Translations under genes and position numbers: made by a program
The notes under the pieces: generated by a model
The model's input: only the letters and a program-made list of their open reading frames with translations
Database searches by the model: none
What the model was told of the DNA's origin: nothing
Assembly: GCA_041392165.1 (NCBI GenBank)
Contig: JAWKMN010000001.1
Span: forward strand, 744,001 to 808,000
Source of the DNA: Arenibacter sp041392165
Lineage (GTDB): Bacteria > Bacteroidota > Bacteroidia > Flavobacteriales > Flavobacteriaceae
Direction of reading: 5' to 3'
Length of the DNA: 64,000 nucleotides
Shown here: piece after piece, positions 1 to 8,838 of the stretch
Position numbering within the stretch: the first letter of the stretch is position 1
How the letters are laid out: every line of letters begins with the position of its first letter

Positions 1-533
1 GCGATACCTGTATGGTAACGCCCGGGATAAACGCCATTGCCCTCAGGTATTTTAATCCAATGGGGGCGCATCCAAGTGCCCATATTGGGGAATTACCGAT
101 TGGGGTCCCTCAGAATTTAGTGCCCTTTATAACACAAACAGGTATGGGTATCAGGGAGCAACTTTCCGTTTTTGGAGGCGATTACCCTACCGAGGATGGT
201 ACCTGTATTAGGGATTATATCCATGTGGTAGATTTGGCCAAGGCCCATGTGGTAGCATTGGAAAGGTTGATGAACGGTAAGAACCAGGATAATTATGAGG
301 TGTTCAATGTAGGGACCGGCAAGGGCAGTTCGGTTTTGGAGGTTATTAAAAGTTTCGAAAAGGTTTCAGGTAAGAAGTTGAATTATAAAATTGTGGACAG
401 GAGGTCTGGCGATATTACAATGGCCTATGCGGATACCACCAAGGCAAATACGGTTTTAGGTTGGAAGGCGCAATCTACTTTGGATGAGGCCATGAAATCG
501 GCCTGGCTTTGGGAAGAAAAAATTAGAAAATAA
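1..533 (+). CDS. galE: UDP-glucose 4-epimerase, C-terminal part (5' end outside window)
   Basis: This is the C-terminal ~177 residues of an extended-SDR sugar-nucleotide epimerase; the frame is open from base 3 and the gene starts upstream of the window. The segment RYFNPMGAHPS (about residues 16-26 of the visible part) is the substrate-binding loop typical of GalE, followed by the GDYPTEDGTCIRDYIHVVDLA block and the NVGTGKG motif. GalE interconverts UDP-glucose and UDP-galactose in the cytosol for galactose use and surface polysaccharide precursors. The catalytic YxxxK and the Rossmann NAD-binding part lie outside the window and cannot be checked. No partner gene follows directly; the next 280 bases are non-coding. 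Confidence 0.93.
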   Translation, partial: DTCMVTPGINAIALRYFNPMGAHPSAHIGELPIGVPQNLVPFITQTGMGIREQLSVFGGDYPTEDGTCIRDYIHVVDLAKAHVVALERLMNGKNQDNYEVFNVGTGKGSSVLEVIKSFEKVSGKKLNYKIVDRRSGDITMAYADTTKANTVLGWKAQSTLDEAMKSAWLWEEKIRK

Positions 534-816
534 ATTTCCTATAAACCGGAATAGATAATGGCAGGCACCTTCTCACAAATCATAACTATCCGAAAGTTTG
601 ACAAAAGACCGCTTTGCTTTCAGAACCAAGAACACAGACTCTGTTGATTTTTAATAGACTAACGTTTCGTTCCTTTAATAAAACCGAACTTTTTGCAAAA
701 AAGATAAATTCGAAAAAAAAGATGACACAACAAAAGAGGAACGTCTGGAGTTTTGATTTTCAGGAATCTATTTTCTATATTCTAGCAGTGCAACGGTCTA
801 TTTTCTAAAGTTTCGG
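534..816. other. Non-coding gap after galE
   Basis: About 280 bases of AT-rich sequence with no convincing gene. A 64-codon open frame at 614-808 has no recognisable family features, no leader and an ordinary non-coding composition. No clear terminator hairpin for galE was seen. Confidence 0.5.
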
Positions 817-1273
817 ATGCTTATGCTCACAAATTTATATTCAAATCGTTTTTGCCGTAAAAGGAAGAGAAAGCTTAATACATTCTTCTTGGGAAGAGGA
901 ATTATATAAATACATAGCGGGCATTATTGCTAATAAAGAGCAAAAACTTCTGGCAATAAATGGAATGCCCGACCATGTACACATTTTAATTGGTATGCGT
1001 CCCTCGTGTTGTTTGTCAGACTTGGTCAGAGAAATTAAGAAAGCCAGCAATGGATTTATCCATCAGAAAAAATTTGTGAAAGGCAAGTTTCAGTGGCAGG
1101 AAGGTTATGGAGCTTTTTCTTATTCCCATTCGGCATTGGATAATGTGATTGGTTATATTCAAAATCAAAAAGAGCACCATAACAAAAAAGTATTTAAAGA
1201 AGAGTACAAAGAATTTTTGATGAAATATCAGATAGAACATAAAGAAGAATATTTGTTCGAATGGATTGAATAA
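817..1273 (+). pseudogene. IS200-like / REP-associated (RAYT-type) Y1 transposase, frame broken near the start
   Basis: The frame ending at 1273 encodes a small Y1 (HUH) transposase: QIVFAVKGRES at the N-terminus, the metal-binding HUH motif in MPDHVHILIGM, and the nucleophile Tyr in NVIGYIQNQKEHH. From base 842 the product is intact, but no start codon is in frame after the stop at 806-808. The ATG at 817 is in another frame; restoring two single bases (one near 819, one near 829) would give a normal N-terminus ending in QIYIQIVF and a length of about 152 residues, the usual size. Such proteins nick and rejoin single-stranded DNA at hairpins. REP-like hairpins lie directly behind the gene. 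Other genes in this window carry similar small indels, so the break may be a sequence error and the gene functional. Confidence 0.75.
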
Positions 1274-1412
1274 GACCCTGAAAGGGTCACATCTTTATAG
1301 AAAGGGTCACATCTTTGTGGAACATGAACAAGAATAACAAGGTACGACCCCTACAGGGTCGAATTAAATGAAACCGAAACATATTCTATAAACATGCAAT
1401 CCCTTCGGGATT
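1274..1412. repeat. Cluster of REP-like hairpins downstream of the RAYT-type transposase
   Basis: Three short palindromes follow the transposase: 1274-1288 (GACCCT-gaa-AGGGTC), 1345-1361 (CGACCC-ctac-AGGGTCG, related to the first) and 1398-1412 (AATCCC-ttc-GGGATT). A 20-base unit beginning AAAGGGTCACATCTTT is repeated in tandem at 1281-1300 and 1301-1320. The position next to a Y1 transposase is that expected of REP substrates of a RAYT. Confidence 0.7.
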
Positions 1413-1514
1413 TTAAATTTGAACAAAACAAAACTTGGTAGTTTTGATAAATTAGCCTTGAAAAAAAGCAACCCATCCATATTCTGAACATCCTTAAATA
1501 AAATAACAAGGTTT

Positions 1515-1952
1515 ATGAAATTGTTTGTTGCTTTAATGACGGTTTTGCTAGCGCTAAATTGTAGTGATGATGGTACGGATGATACCCCCGGTTGTTCGGA
1601 TGCAATCTGTACCGAAGAATTTAGGACCATTACTGTAAGTGTCAAGGATGGGAATGGCGCCGCCGTTACCTTGGACTACTTTAAGGTGGTCCTGTCCAAT
1701 GGGGATGATGTTACCCTGGGCATCCCGGATAGTGACTATGACGGGATGATTAAAAATGGGGCCTACCCTTTGTTCAGTGATACCTATGTTACAAAATATC
1801 GCAATAGTGAACTTGAAATAAATTTTCAGGGATTTGCGGGCGACAGGCTATTAGTCGATTCTGATTATGTGGTAGGGGTAGATTGCTGTCATGTTATGCT
1901 TATTGAGGGGGAAACAGATATTGTGATAGCCGATCCTTTGATTGGAAATTGA
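1515..1952 (+). CDS. Small predicted lipoprotein of unknown function
   Basis: A 145-residue protein. The N-terminus MKLFVALMTVLLALNCSDDG has a short hydrophobic leader and a Cys at about residue 16 followed by an acidic run (SDDGTDDTP), a pattern common in Bacteroidetes lipoproteins, including the acidic export signal that directs many to the cell surface. The rest (ITVSVKDGNGAAVTLDYFKVVLSNG) looks like a beta-sandwich of the carboxypeptidase-regulatory type, but I do not recognise a named family. It stands alone between the REP cluster and the next small gene. The downstream Cys pair in GVDCCHVM is unusual. Product name is inference; existence as a gene is well supported by the signal sequence. 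Confidence 0.7.
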   Translation: MKLFVALMTVLLALNCSDDGTDDTPGCSDAICTEEFRTITVSVKDGNGAAVTLDYFKVVLSNGDDVTLGIPDSDYDGMIKNGAYPLFSDTYVTKYRNSELEINFQGFAGDRLLVDSDYVVGVDCCHVMLIEGETDIVIADPLIGN

Positions 1953-2112
1953 TCGTGAAATTTCTTGTGTGGAATATTGGAAGCCTATGGGAAATGTGGC
2001 TTCCCCTAAATGATTTCATCGAAAATAGTGTCAATTCCGGTGGATTATTAAAAAAGATAGCTTTATTGTGCTTCCTTAAAAACCATTTCAAGTAAAATTT
2101 CGTAAATAGCAT

Positions 2113-2469
2113 ATGGTTGTAAATTTCCCCAACGTTACGGCACTTCTAAAGCATGCCCAAGATCAAAGTCTTTATCAGAATCTGGTATTACAGTTGAAGA
2201 AGGATTTTGTATTCGCCAACGTATTAATAGAATTGCCGGACAATGTGTCGCCCAAGGAACTAAAGACATTAGTGCATGAGAAAGTGTATTATTTGATCAT
2301 GGAGAAATTTACGGATTATTTAAACCTGCTTTATATTGTTGATGTTCCAGAGAAAGCGGTAAAGACCATAGAAGCCACAGATGTAGTTGAAATTTCAGAA
2401 CAGATTACCTTTGAGATACTGAAAAGGGAATGGCAAAAAGTGTGGTTCAGAAACGAATACGGGTCCTAG
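2113..2469 (+). CDS. Conserved-looking cytosolic protein of unknown function
   Basis: A 118-residue protein with no signal peptide or membrane segment. It is rich in charged and aliphatic residues (VLQLKKDFVFANVLIELPDNVSP, then LVHEKVYYLIMEKF) and looks like a compact alpha/beta fold. I do not recognise the family. It starts at an ATG 15 bases after a TAA and is separated from its neighbours on both sides by non-coding DNA; the next gene is on the other strand. Codon use resembles the surrounding core genes, which argues that it is real. No function is proposed. Confidence 0.65.
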   Translation: MVVNFPNVTALLKHAQDQSLYQNLVLQLKKDFVFANVLIELPDNVSPKELKTLVHEKVYYLIMEKFTDYLNLLYIVDVPEKAVKTIEATDVVEISEQITFEILKREWQKVWFRNEYGS

Positions 2470-2628
2470 TGTAAGTTAACTGTTAAGATGTCGGTTATGT
2501 CGCCAATATTTTATGCCGGGCCGAGGCAAAAAATTATTGCATATCCATAGTTGCGGAATCATTTTTTAACGTTGGACCGGTGAAAAGAACAAGACTTGGT
2601 GCGATGTATTGCTTACCTTGGCACTAGT

Positions 2629-3180
2629 CTAAAAATAAACGCGGAAAAAGGGCAATAGGGCGTTGGTATAGATACTTTTTTGTTCATCGTGCAGCACATT
2701 GTAACGTATGCCCACGGTTACATTTCTATGGCCGTATCCAATACCAAGAAACAAGGCCGGCGACCAATAATTTTCTTCCAGGTTGCCTCCTTCAAGTTCA
2801 AATATCCGGTGTATCCTGAGCTGTTCCAATTCGGCAGAAAGTTGTATGGGAAGAATTGGATTGAACAAAGATAATAGGCCGCCACCGTAAGCAGCTAATT
2901 TTGCGTCCCCAAATTTGGCGTAGTTGAAATTAAGTCCGGCCCCCACCCCAAATTGATCCGTGGCTTGATAAATGGCACTGGGGGAAATGGATGCGTTAAA
3001 GGAACCGTTGCCAAACCCAAGGCCCAAATTTCCTCCAAAATACACTCGGTCCCAAAAATCGGAATCCCTTGGGGTAGATTGAGAATAACCAAAACCCCAG
3101 AATGCTGTAAAAAAAACATATAAAATCAGGCTTTTTTTAAAGGATTGGTGATTTATCATAAAATTGTAATAATTTTCCAT
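2629..3180 (-). CDS. Small outer-membrane beta-barrel-like protein
   Basis: Up to 183 residues; the start could be at 3180 or at the internal Met at 3159 (MINHQSFKK), which gives a cleaner signal peptide ending in GYSQS. The mature part has alternating aromatic and glycine-rich strands (VYFGGNLGLGFGNGSF, GVGAGLNFNYAKFGD, ALFLGIGYGHRNVTVGIRY) and ends in FFRVYF, an aromatic C-terminal residue as in outer-membrane barrels. It is divergent from sucA. In flavobacterial genomes small proteins at this position are often named alpha-ketoglutarate decarboxylase; nothing in the sequence supports an enzyme, and the name appears to come from the neighbouring sucA. Function unknown. Confidence 0.75.
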   Translation of the reverse strand: MENYYNFMINHQSFKKSLILYVFFTAFWGFGYSQSTPRDSDFWDRVYFGGNLGLGFGNGSFNASISPSAIYQATDQFGVGAGLNFNYAKFGDAKLAAYGGGLLSLFNPILPIQLSAELEQLRIHRIFELEGGNLEENYWSPALFLGIGYGHRNVTVGIRYNVLHDEQKSIYTNALLPFFRVYF

Positions 3181-3219
3181 TATTAGAGACTAAGATAAGC
3201 TTAGATATGCTAAATGTTG

Positions 3220-3227
3220 TATTTTTG
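3220..3227 (+). promoter_or_regulatory. Putative sucA promoter -7 box
   Basis: TATTTTTG fits the Bacteroidetes TAnnTTTG element and lies 36 bases before the chosen sucA ATG at 3263. No clear TTG was seen at the -33 spacing. The upstream in-frame ATG at 3236 would fall at or near the transcription start, which favours 3263. Confidence 0.45.
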
Positions 3228-3262
3228 AATAAATTTTGTTCAAAAGACAGAGAGACTTTTTC

Positions 3263-6070
3263 ATGGATAAATATTCCTTTTTAAACGCTGCGCATACTTC
3301 TTATTTCGCAGAATTATACGATAAGTATTTAGTAAATCCCGATAGTGTAGAACCTAGTTGGAGAGCCTTTTTTCAAGGTTTCGATTTTGGTATGGAAAGT
3401 GCCTTGGACGGGATGGTCGATGAATTACAGACGGCACCATTGTCCGTGGCCGGGGGCCATGAGGTAGAGGTTCCCGAGAAACTTCAAAAGGAGTTTCAGG
3501 TAGTACGCCTCATAGATGGATATAGAAAAAGAGGGCATTTGTTTACCAAAACCAACCCGGTAAGGGAAAGAAGGCAGTATTTTCCTACTTTGGAAATCGG
3601 TAATTTTGGACTTGTTGCAAGTGATTTGGATACTATTTTTACCGCTGGGGAAATTTTGGGTATTGGTCCCAGTACCTTGCGTGAAATTATAGAGCATTTG
3701 ACAAGCATCTATTGTGATGCCATTGGTGTGGAATACATGTATATTAGAAACCCGGAAAGGGTGGAATGGATCCAAAATTGGTTAAATGTCAATGACAATC
3801 ATCCCAAATACGATACCGATAGGAAAAAACATATTCTAAAAAAGTTGAATGAGGCGGTTTCCTTTGAAGGTTTCCTACATACCAAATATGTGGGCCAAAA
3901 GAGGTTTTCCCTTGAAGGAAACGAATCGTTGATACCTGCATTGGATGCCGTAGTGGAAAAAGCTGCCGAAATGGGTGTTGAGCAATTTGTTATGGGGATG
4001 GCCCATAGGGGGCGTTTGAATGTGCTAACCAATATTTTTGGAAAGAAGGCAAAAGATATCTTTAGTGAGTTTGATGGCAAGGATTATGAGCAGGAAATTT
4101 TTGATGGGGATGTAAAATACCATTTGGGGTGGACCTCGGAACGGAAAGCCAATAACGGCAAGAAAATAATTATGAATATTGCCCCAAACCCTTCCCATTT
4201 GGAGACTGTTGGTGCGGTTGTAGAAGGTATAGCCAGGGCAAAACAGGATGCCCGTTATAAGGACGATTTTTCTAAAGTATTGCCCATCGTAGTACATGGA
4301 GATGCTGCCATAGCAGGCCAGGGATTGGTTTATGAAGTGGTGCAAATGGCCAATTTGGACGGTTACAAAACCAATGGGACCATTCATATAGTGGTGAACA
4401 ACCAGATCGGGTTTACGACCAATTATTTGGATGCCCGAAGCTCTACCTATTGTACCGATGTGGCCAAAGTAACCTTGAGTCCGGTGCTGCATGTTAATTC
4501 GGACGATGCCGAGGCAGTGGTGCACGCCTCACTTTTTGCGTTGGAATTCCGTATGCGCTTCCAACGGGACGTCTTCTTGGATCTTTTGGGGTACAGGAAG
4601 TACGGGCATAACGAAGGTGATGAACCGCGTTTTACCCAGCCAAAACTCTATAAGGCCATTGCCAAGCATAAAAATTCTAGGGATATTTATGCCGCAGCTT
4701 TAATTAAGGAAGGTATTATTGGGGAGGGCTATGTGCAAGAACTGGAAGAACAATACAAAGCATCTTTGGAAGAGGAATTGGAAGATTCCAGAAAAGAGGA
4801 TAAGACCGTAATAACCCCGTTTATGGCCGATGAGTGGAGCGGGTTTACCCATGTGCGGGAATGGGAGATGATGGATGCCGTAGATACAAAATACGATAAG
4901 AAAAAGCTTACTGCCATTGCGAAGGTATTGACCGAGTTGCCCAAGAACAAGAAGTTTTTGCGTAAAGTGGAAAAATTGGTGAACGACCGCAAGGCGATGT
5001 TCTTTGAAAATGATTCCTTGGACTGGGCCATGGGAGAACTTTTGGCATATGGCACCCTTTTGGAAGAAGGGTACGGGGTACGTATGTCCGGTCAGGATGT
5101 TGAAAGAGGACTTTTCACATCGGCACGCTGTGATGAAAGTGGAAGAAAGTGAAGAGAGTAATGCTTTTTAAATCATATTTCGGATAAGCAAGGGACTTTT
5201 CAAATATATAATTCTCTTTTGTCGGAATACGGTGTAGTTGGTTTTGACTATGGGTACGCTATGGCCAGCCCCAATACCTTAACCATTTGGGAAGCGCAAT
5301 TTGGGGATTTTAGCAATGGTGCCCAGATCATGATAGACCAATATATATCTGCGGCAGAGGATAAATGGAAGTTACAGAATGGTCTGGTAATGCTGTTGCC
5401 GCACGGATATGAAGGTCAGGGTGCGGAACATTCCTCCGCCCGCATGGAGCGTTATTTGCAATTATGTGCCAGGGACAATATGTATATTGCCGATGTAACC
5501 ACCCCGGCAAATATGTTCCATCTGTTGAGAAGGCAAATGAAGGTAAATTTCAGAAAGCCCTTAATTGTATTTACACCAAAAAGCTTGTTGAGGCATCCCA
5601 AGGCCGTATCAACGGTCGAGGAATTGGCAAACGGGGAATTCCAAATGGTAATAGATGATGCCACTGCCGAGGTGTCCAAAATTAAGAGCATGGTATTCTG
5701 TACCGGTAAATTTTATTACGATCTTTTGGCCTATAAGGAAGAACATAATAGGGAGGATGTGGCCCTGGTAAGGGTAGAGCAGTTATTTCCGGTACCGACC
5801 GAGGAAATGAAGGCTATAATGGATAAATACAAAAATGCCGAGGACAAGGTCTGGGCCCAGGAAGAACCTAGAAATATGGGTGCTTGGGGACATTTGACCA
5901 TGCATTTTAGCGAAGCACATAAATTAAGGGTGGCCTCAAGGAGATTTTATGCCTCCCCGGCAGCCGGTAGTGCGGTGCGATCCAAACGTCGCCATCAGCA
6001 AGTAATCGATTATGTTTTCGATATAACAAAGAACAATATGGGAAGAAACCCCGATGCTAAAAATCAGTAA
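3263..6070 (+). CDS. sucA: 2-oxoglutarate dehydrogenase E1 component (frame broken at 5109-5170)
   Basis: Thiamine-diphosphate E1 of the 2-oxoglutarate dehydrogenase complex (TCA cycle, cytosol), decarboxylating 2-oxoglutarate and passing succinyl to the E2 encoded next door. The N-terminus MDKYSFLNAAHTSYFAELYD is typical; GMAHRGRLNVL (~residue 245), HGDAAIAGQG (~346, ThDP site) and GDEPRFTQP (~452) are in place, and the C-terminal half has YGYAMASPNTL and GYEGQGAEHSSARMERY. Expected length is about 935 residues. Between 5109 and 5170 the reading frame is lost and regained: roughly two bases missing near 5110-5115, two near 5156 and one extra T near 5167 restore the family sequence (T-F-S-H-R-H-A-V, then E-S-E-E-E-V-M-L-L-N-H-I-S). 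Net change is a multiple of three. Error in this sequence is more likely than true inactivation. Confidence 0.93.
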
Positions 6071-6184
6071 TCAAGACTTTCTTGGACAATAATGGTAATA
6101 TAATGCCAAAGGTTCGGGAATATGGATTTGGAAATATAAAAATATAAACAAGTTAAGGCAAAACATAAATTAAAATTATAAAAC

Positions 6185-7408
6185 ATGATTTTAGAAATGA
6201 AAGTCCCTTCTCCTGGGGAATCCATTACAGAAGTGGAGATAGCGGAATGGTTGGTAAGTGATGGTGATTACGTGGAGAAAGATCAAGCAATAGCGGAAGT
6301 AGATTCGGATAAGGCCACTTTGGAGTTGCCGGCGGAGGAAAGCGGGATCATTACCCTTAAGGCGGAGGTGGGGGATGCCGTTGCCGTAGGTGCGGTAGTA
6401 TGTTTAATAGATACCAGTGCTTCCAAACCTGATGGGGCTGCCAAGAAAGAAGAAAGACCGGCGGAAAAGAAGCCTGAAGTTAAGGAAGTCGTTGAGAAGA
6501 AAGCAGAAGAAAAACCTGAAAAAACCTCTTATGCATCAGGTTCGGCTTCTCCGGCTGCCAAGAAAATACTGGCTGAAAAAGATCTGGACGCCTCAACTAT
6601 AAAAGGTACTGGAAAAGACGGACGTATTACCAAGGAAGATGCTGTTAAAGCGGTTCCTTCAATGGGAACCCCTACAGGAGGCTCTAGGGGAGAAAGTAGA
6701 ACCAAATTGTCCATGTTGCGCCGTAAGGTTGCCGAGCGATTGGTAGCGGCCAAGAACGAGACGGCCATGTTGACCACTTTTAACGAAGTGGATATGTCCG
6801 CCATCTTCGCATTGAGGAATCAGTACAAGGAAGACTTTAAAAACAAGCACAATGTTGGTCTGGGGTTTATGTCATTTTTTACAAAGGCCGTGATCAGGGC
6901 CTTGCAAATGTACCCTTCAGTGAACTCCATGATAGATGGCAAGGAAATGATCTCCTATGATTTCTGTGATATCAGTATAGCCGTTTCAGGGCCAAAAGGG
7001 CTTATGGTACCCGTTATCCGGAATGCGGAAAATTTAACCTTCAGGGGCGTGGAGTCCGAAGTAAAAAGATTGGCCATAAGGGCTCGTGAAGGGGAGATCA
7101 CGGTAGATGAGATGACAGGGGGGACCTTTACCATTACCAATGGCGGGGTGTTTGGGTCCATGTTGTCCACTCCCATTATCAATCCGCCCCAAAGTGCAAT
7201 CCTAGGGATGCACAATATAGTGGAAAGGCCTATTGCCCGTGACGGGGCCATAGCCATAGCGCCTATCATGTACGTGGCCCTGTCCTACGATCATCGAATT
7301 ATTGACGGTAGGGAGTCCGTAGGGTTTTTGGTAGCGGTCAAGGAAGCTTTGGAAAGCCCGGAAGAGTTGTTGATGGACAACAATGTTAAAAAGGCATTGG
7401 AACTTTAA
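6185..7408 (+). CDS. sucB: Dihydrolipoyllysine succinyltransferase, E2 of 2-oxoglutarate dehydrogenase
   Basis: A 407-residue E2 core enzyme. One N-terminal lipoyl domain (residues 1-80) with the lipoylated Lys43 in VDSDKAT; an Ala/Pro/Lys/Glu-rich linker (about 85-115); a peripheral E1/E3-binding domain (about 119-156, SPAAKKILAEKDL...GRITKEDAV); and the catalytic acyltransferase domain, whose DHRIIDG motif supplies His370 and Asp374. It transfers the succinyl group to CoA in the TCA cycle. It follows sucA after 114 bases in the same direction, so co-expression is likely. The single lipoyl domain and the SYDHRIIDGRESVGFL ending are those of SucB rather than of pyruvate E2. Full length, no anomalies. 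Confidence 0.96.
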   Translation: MILEMKVPSPGESITEVEIAEWLVSDGDYVEKDQAIAEVDSDKATLELPAEESGIITLKAEVGDAVAVGAVVCLIDTSASKPDGAAKKEERPAEKKPEVKEVVEKKAEEKPEKTSYASGSASPAAKKILAEKDLDASTIKGTGKDGRITKEDAVKAVPSMGTPTGGSRGESRTKLSMLRRKVAERLVAAKNETAMLTTFNEVDMSAIFALRNQYKEDFKNKHNVGLGFMSFFTKAVIRALQMYPSVNSMIDGKEMISYDFCDISIAVSGPKGLMVPVIRNAENLTFRGVESEVKRLAIRAREGEITVDEMTGGTFTITNGGVFGSMLSTPIINPPQSAILGMHNIVERPIARDGAIAIAPIMYVALSYDHRIIDGRESVGFLVAVKEALESPEELLMDNNVKKALEL

Positions 7409-7471
7409 TGTAATGTGCTAAGGCACATAGCCCGTTATTTAATGGAATAGGGGTGCAATGGAAATAGATAG

Positions 7472-7502
7472 GACCTGGCAGGTTTTTAAAACCTGCCAGG
7501 TC
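7472..7502. repeat. 31-base near-perfect palindrome between convergent genes
   Basis: Arms GACCTGGCAGGTTTT and AAAACCTGCCAGGTC around a central T/A. It sits between sucB (+) and the protease gene (-), whose stop codon begins at the next base, so it can fold at the 3' end of both transcripts. No T-tract follows the arm in either direction, so it is not a canonical intrinsic terminator; it resembles the REP-like intergenic palindromes common in flavobacteria. Confidence 0.7.
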
Positions 7503-7943
7503 TCATAGTTTTAGATAGAGCCGCTTTTTATGGTAATCAATGACGGCCCTTCCTTTTTTTAGGATATCCGCTCCAATAATGCCGTCAACGGGCATGGCCT
7601 GGTGCGAGGTCAGGGCCTGGTTGACGTGAACGAGGTCGAAAAGGACAATTTTCTGTTTCTGTTTATGCCATTTTCCTATTTTTATAACGTTTTTGGTAGA
7701 TAGTTTGGTGAGCATTTCCGTGGCTCCGGCCCCTGCCGCCTTTATTTTGGAGTCTTTGGAGTTTAGTTTGAAGAATTCTATTTTGTCCAGACCGATACAG
7801 GTGTTGGATGCTCCCGTATCCAGGATAAATCTGCCCTTCACTCCATTGATGGTGGCCGTGACTTCAAAATGATTTGTGGCCGTAAGCACCAAGGGAATGG
7901 CTATATATTTCTTTTTGTGCAGAAAAACTTTAAGACTGGGCAT
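7503..7943 (-). CDS. Retropepsin-like aspartic protease
   Basis: About 146 residues. The motif RFILDTGASNTCIG is the catalytic DTGAS of single-domain (retropepsin-type, clan AA) aspartic peptidases, followed by a hydrophobic flap-like region and DGIIGADILKKGRAVIDY, the second conserved block containing GxDxL. Such proteins act as homodimers with one Asp from each. I chose the internal ATG at 7943 (MPSLKV) rather than the one at 7961, because a TATCTTTG promoter box on the minus strand at 7959-7966 overlaps the upstream ATG. No signal peptide is evident, so the location is probably cytosolic. The substrate is unknown. It is divergent from tatD and convergent with sucB. Confidence 0.82.
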   Translation of the reverse strand: MPSLKVFLHKKKYIAIPLVLTATNHFEVTATINGVKGRFILDTGASNTCIGLDKIEFFKLNSKDSKIKAAGAGATEMLTKLSTKNVIKIGKWHKQKQKIVLFDLVHVNQALTSHQAMPVDGIIGADILKKGRAVIDYHKKRLYLKL

Positions 7944-7958
7944 ATGTTCTTTTTTTGT

Positions 7959-7978
7959 CAAAGATAATCCTATTTTTG
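7959..7978. promoter_or_regulatory. Back-to-back divergent promoter boxes (protease gene / tatD)
   Basis: Minus strand TATCTTTG at 7959-7966 and plus strand TATTTTTG at 7971-7978, both matching TAnnTTTG, are only four bases apart. The tatD ATG at 7983 lies five bases behind the plus box, so the tatD transcript would be leaderless or nearly so. Confidence 0.5.
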
Positions 7979-7982
7979 TTCT

Positions 7983-8750
7983 ATGATATTAACGGATACG
8001 CATACCCATTTATATAGTGAAGCTTTTGACGATGATCGCAACCTGGCCATAGAGAGGGCCATGGAATTGGGGATAAAACGTTTTTTTATTCCTGCTATAG
8101 ATTCATCCTATACGGCAGCCATGTTGGATCTGGAAAGATCCTATCCGGAAAACATCTTTCTTATGACGGGTCTGCACCCAACACATGTAAGGGAAGATTA
8201 CAGAAAGGAGCTGGACCATGTTGAGGATATGTTGGCGTCCAGAAAATTTTATGCGGTGGGCGAGACCGGCATTGACCTGTATTGGGACAAAACTTTTTTA
8301 AAGGAGCAGCAGATTGCCTTTAAACAACAAATACAGTGGGCAAAAAAATATGCTTATCCCATAGTTATCCATTGCAGGGAAGGTTTTGATGAAATATTCC
8401 ATATTCTTGAAGAGGAAAAGAGCGATGCACTTTATGGAGTTTTTCATTGCTTTACAGGTACTTTTGAGCAGGCGCAGAAGGCAATTTCCTATAATATGAA
8501 ATTGGGTATTGGTGGAGTGGTTACTTTTAAAAATGGTAAAATAGACGCCTTTCTAGGGAAGATAGATCTGAAACATGTGGTTTTGGAAACGGATTCCCCT
8601 TACTTGGCTCCTGTTCCTTATCGTGGAAAACGGAACGAAAGTGCCTATTTGGTGAACGTTTTGGAAAAATTGGCCCAAATCTATGCTTTGGACAAGGAAG
8701 AGGTTGCTGCAATTACTACTGCCAACTCCCAACAAGTTTTTGGGATTTAA
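7983..8750 (+). CDS. tatD: TatD family metal-dependent DNase
   Basis: A 255-residue TIM-barrel metallohydrolase of the TatD family. All metal ligand motifs are present: TDTHTHLYSEAFD at the N-terminus (HxH), VGETGIDLYWDK (Glu), IVIHCREGFDEI (His), GVFHCFTGT (His) and LETDSPYLAP (Asp). Members have 3'-5' exonuclease activity and are linked to DNA repair and nuclear-degradation-like quality control; the exact role here is unknown. The start at 7983 agrees with the family N-terminus and lies just behind a promoter box. The next gene, ansA, is in the same direction 88 bases on. Confidence 0.93.
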   Translation: MILTDTHTHLYSEAFDDDRNLAIERAMELGIKRFFIPAIDSSYTAAMLDLERSYPENIFLMTGLHPTHVREDYRKELDHVEDMLASRKFYAVGETGIDLYWDKTFLKEQQIAFKQQIQWAKKYAYPIVIHCREGFDEIFHILEEEKSDALYGVFHCFTGTFEQAQKAISYNMKLGIGGVVTFKNGKIDAFLGKIDLKHVVLETDSPYLAPVPYRGKRNESAYLVNVLEKLAQIYALDKEEVAAITTANSQQVFGI

Positions 8751-8838
8751 ACAGGTCGCTAGGTGGGCTTACATAAGGTGATGGCTCCCAGATAAAGTGG
8801 GTCGGGGCCTTTTATTTTTAACCCTAACAATAATTAGT

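Noticed and set aside
614..808. 64-codon open frame behind galE
   Set aside because: No family features, no ribosome binding site or neighbour relation; composition like non-coding DNA.
1281..1320. CRISPR array
   Set aside because: Only two adjacent 20-base units without spacers; belongs to the REP cluster. No cas gene in the window.
3263..6070. sucA as two separate genes or a true pseudogene
   Set aside because: Both halves are perfectly conserved, sucB is intact, and the break is a cluster of homopolymer indels; one damaged copy in this sequence is simpler.
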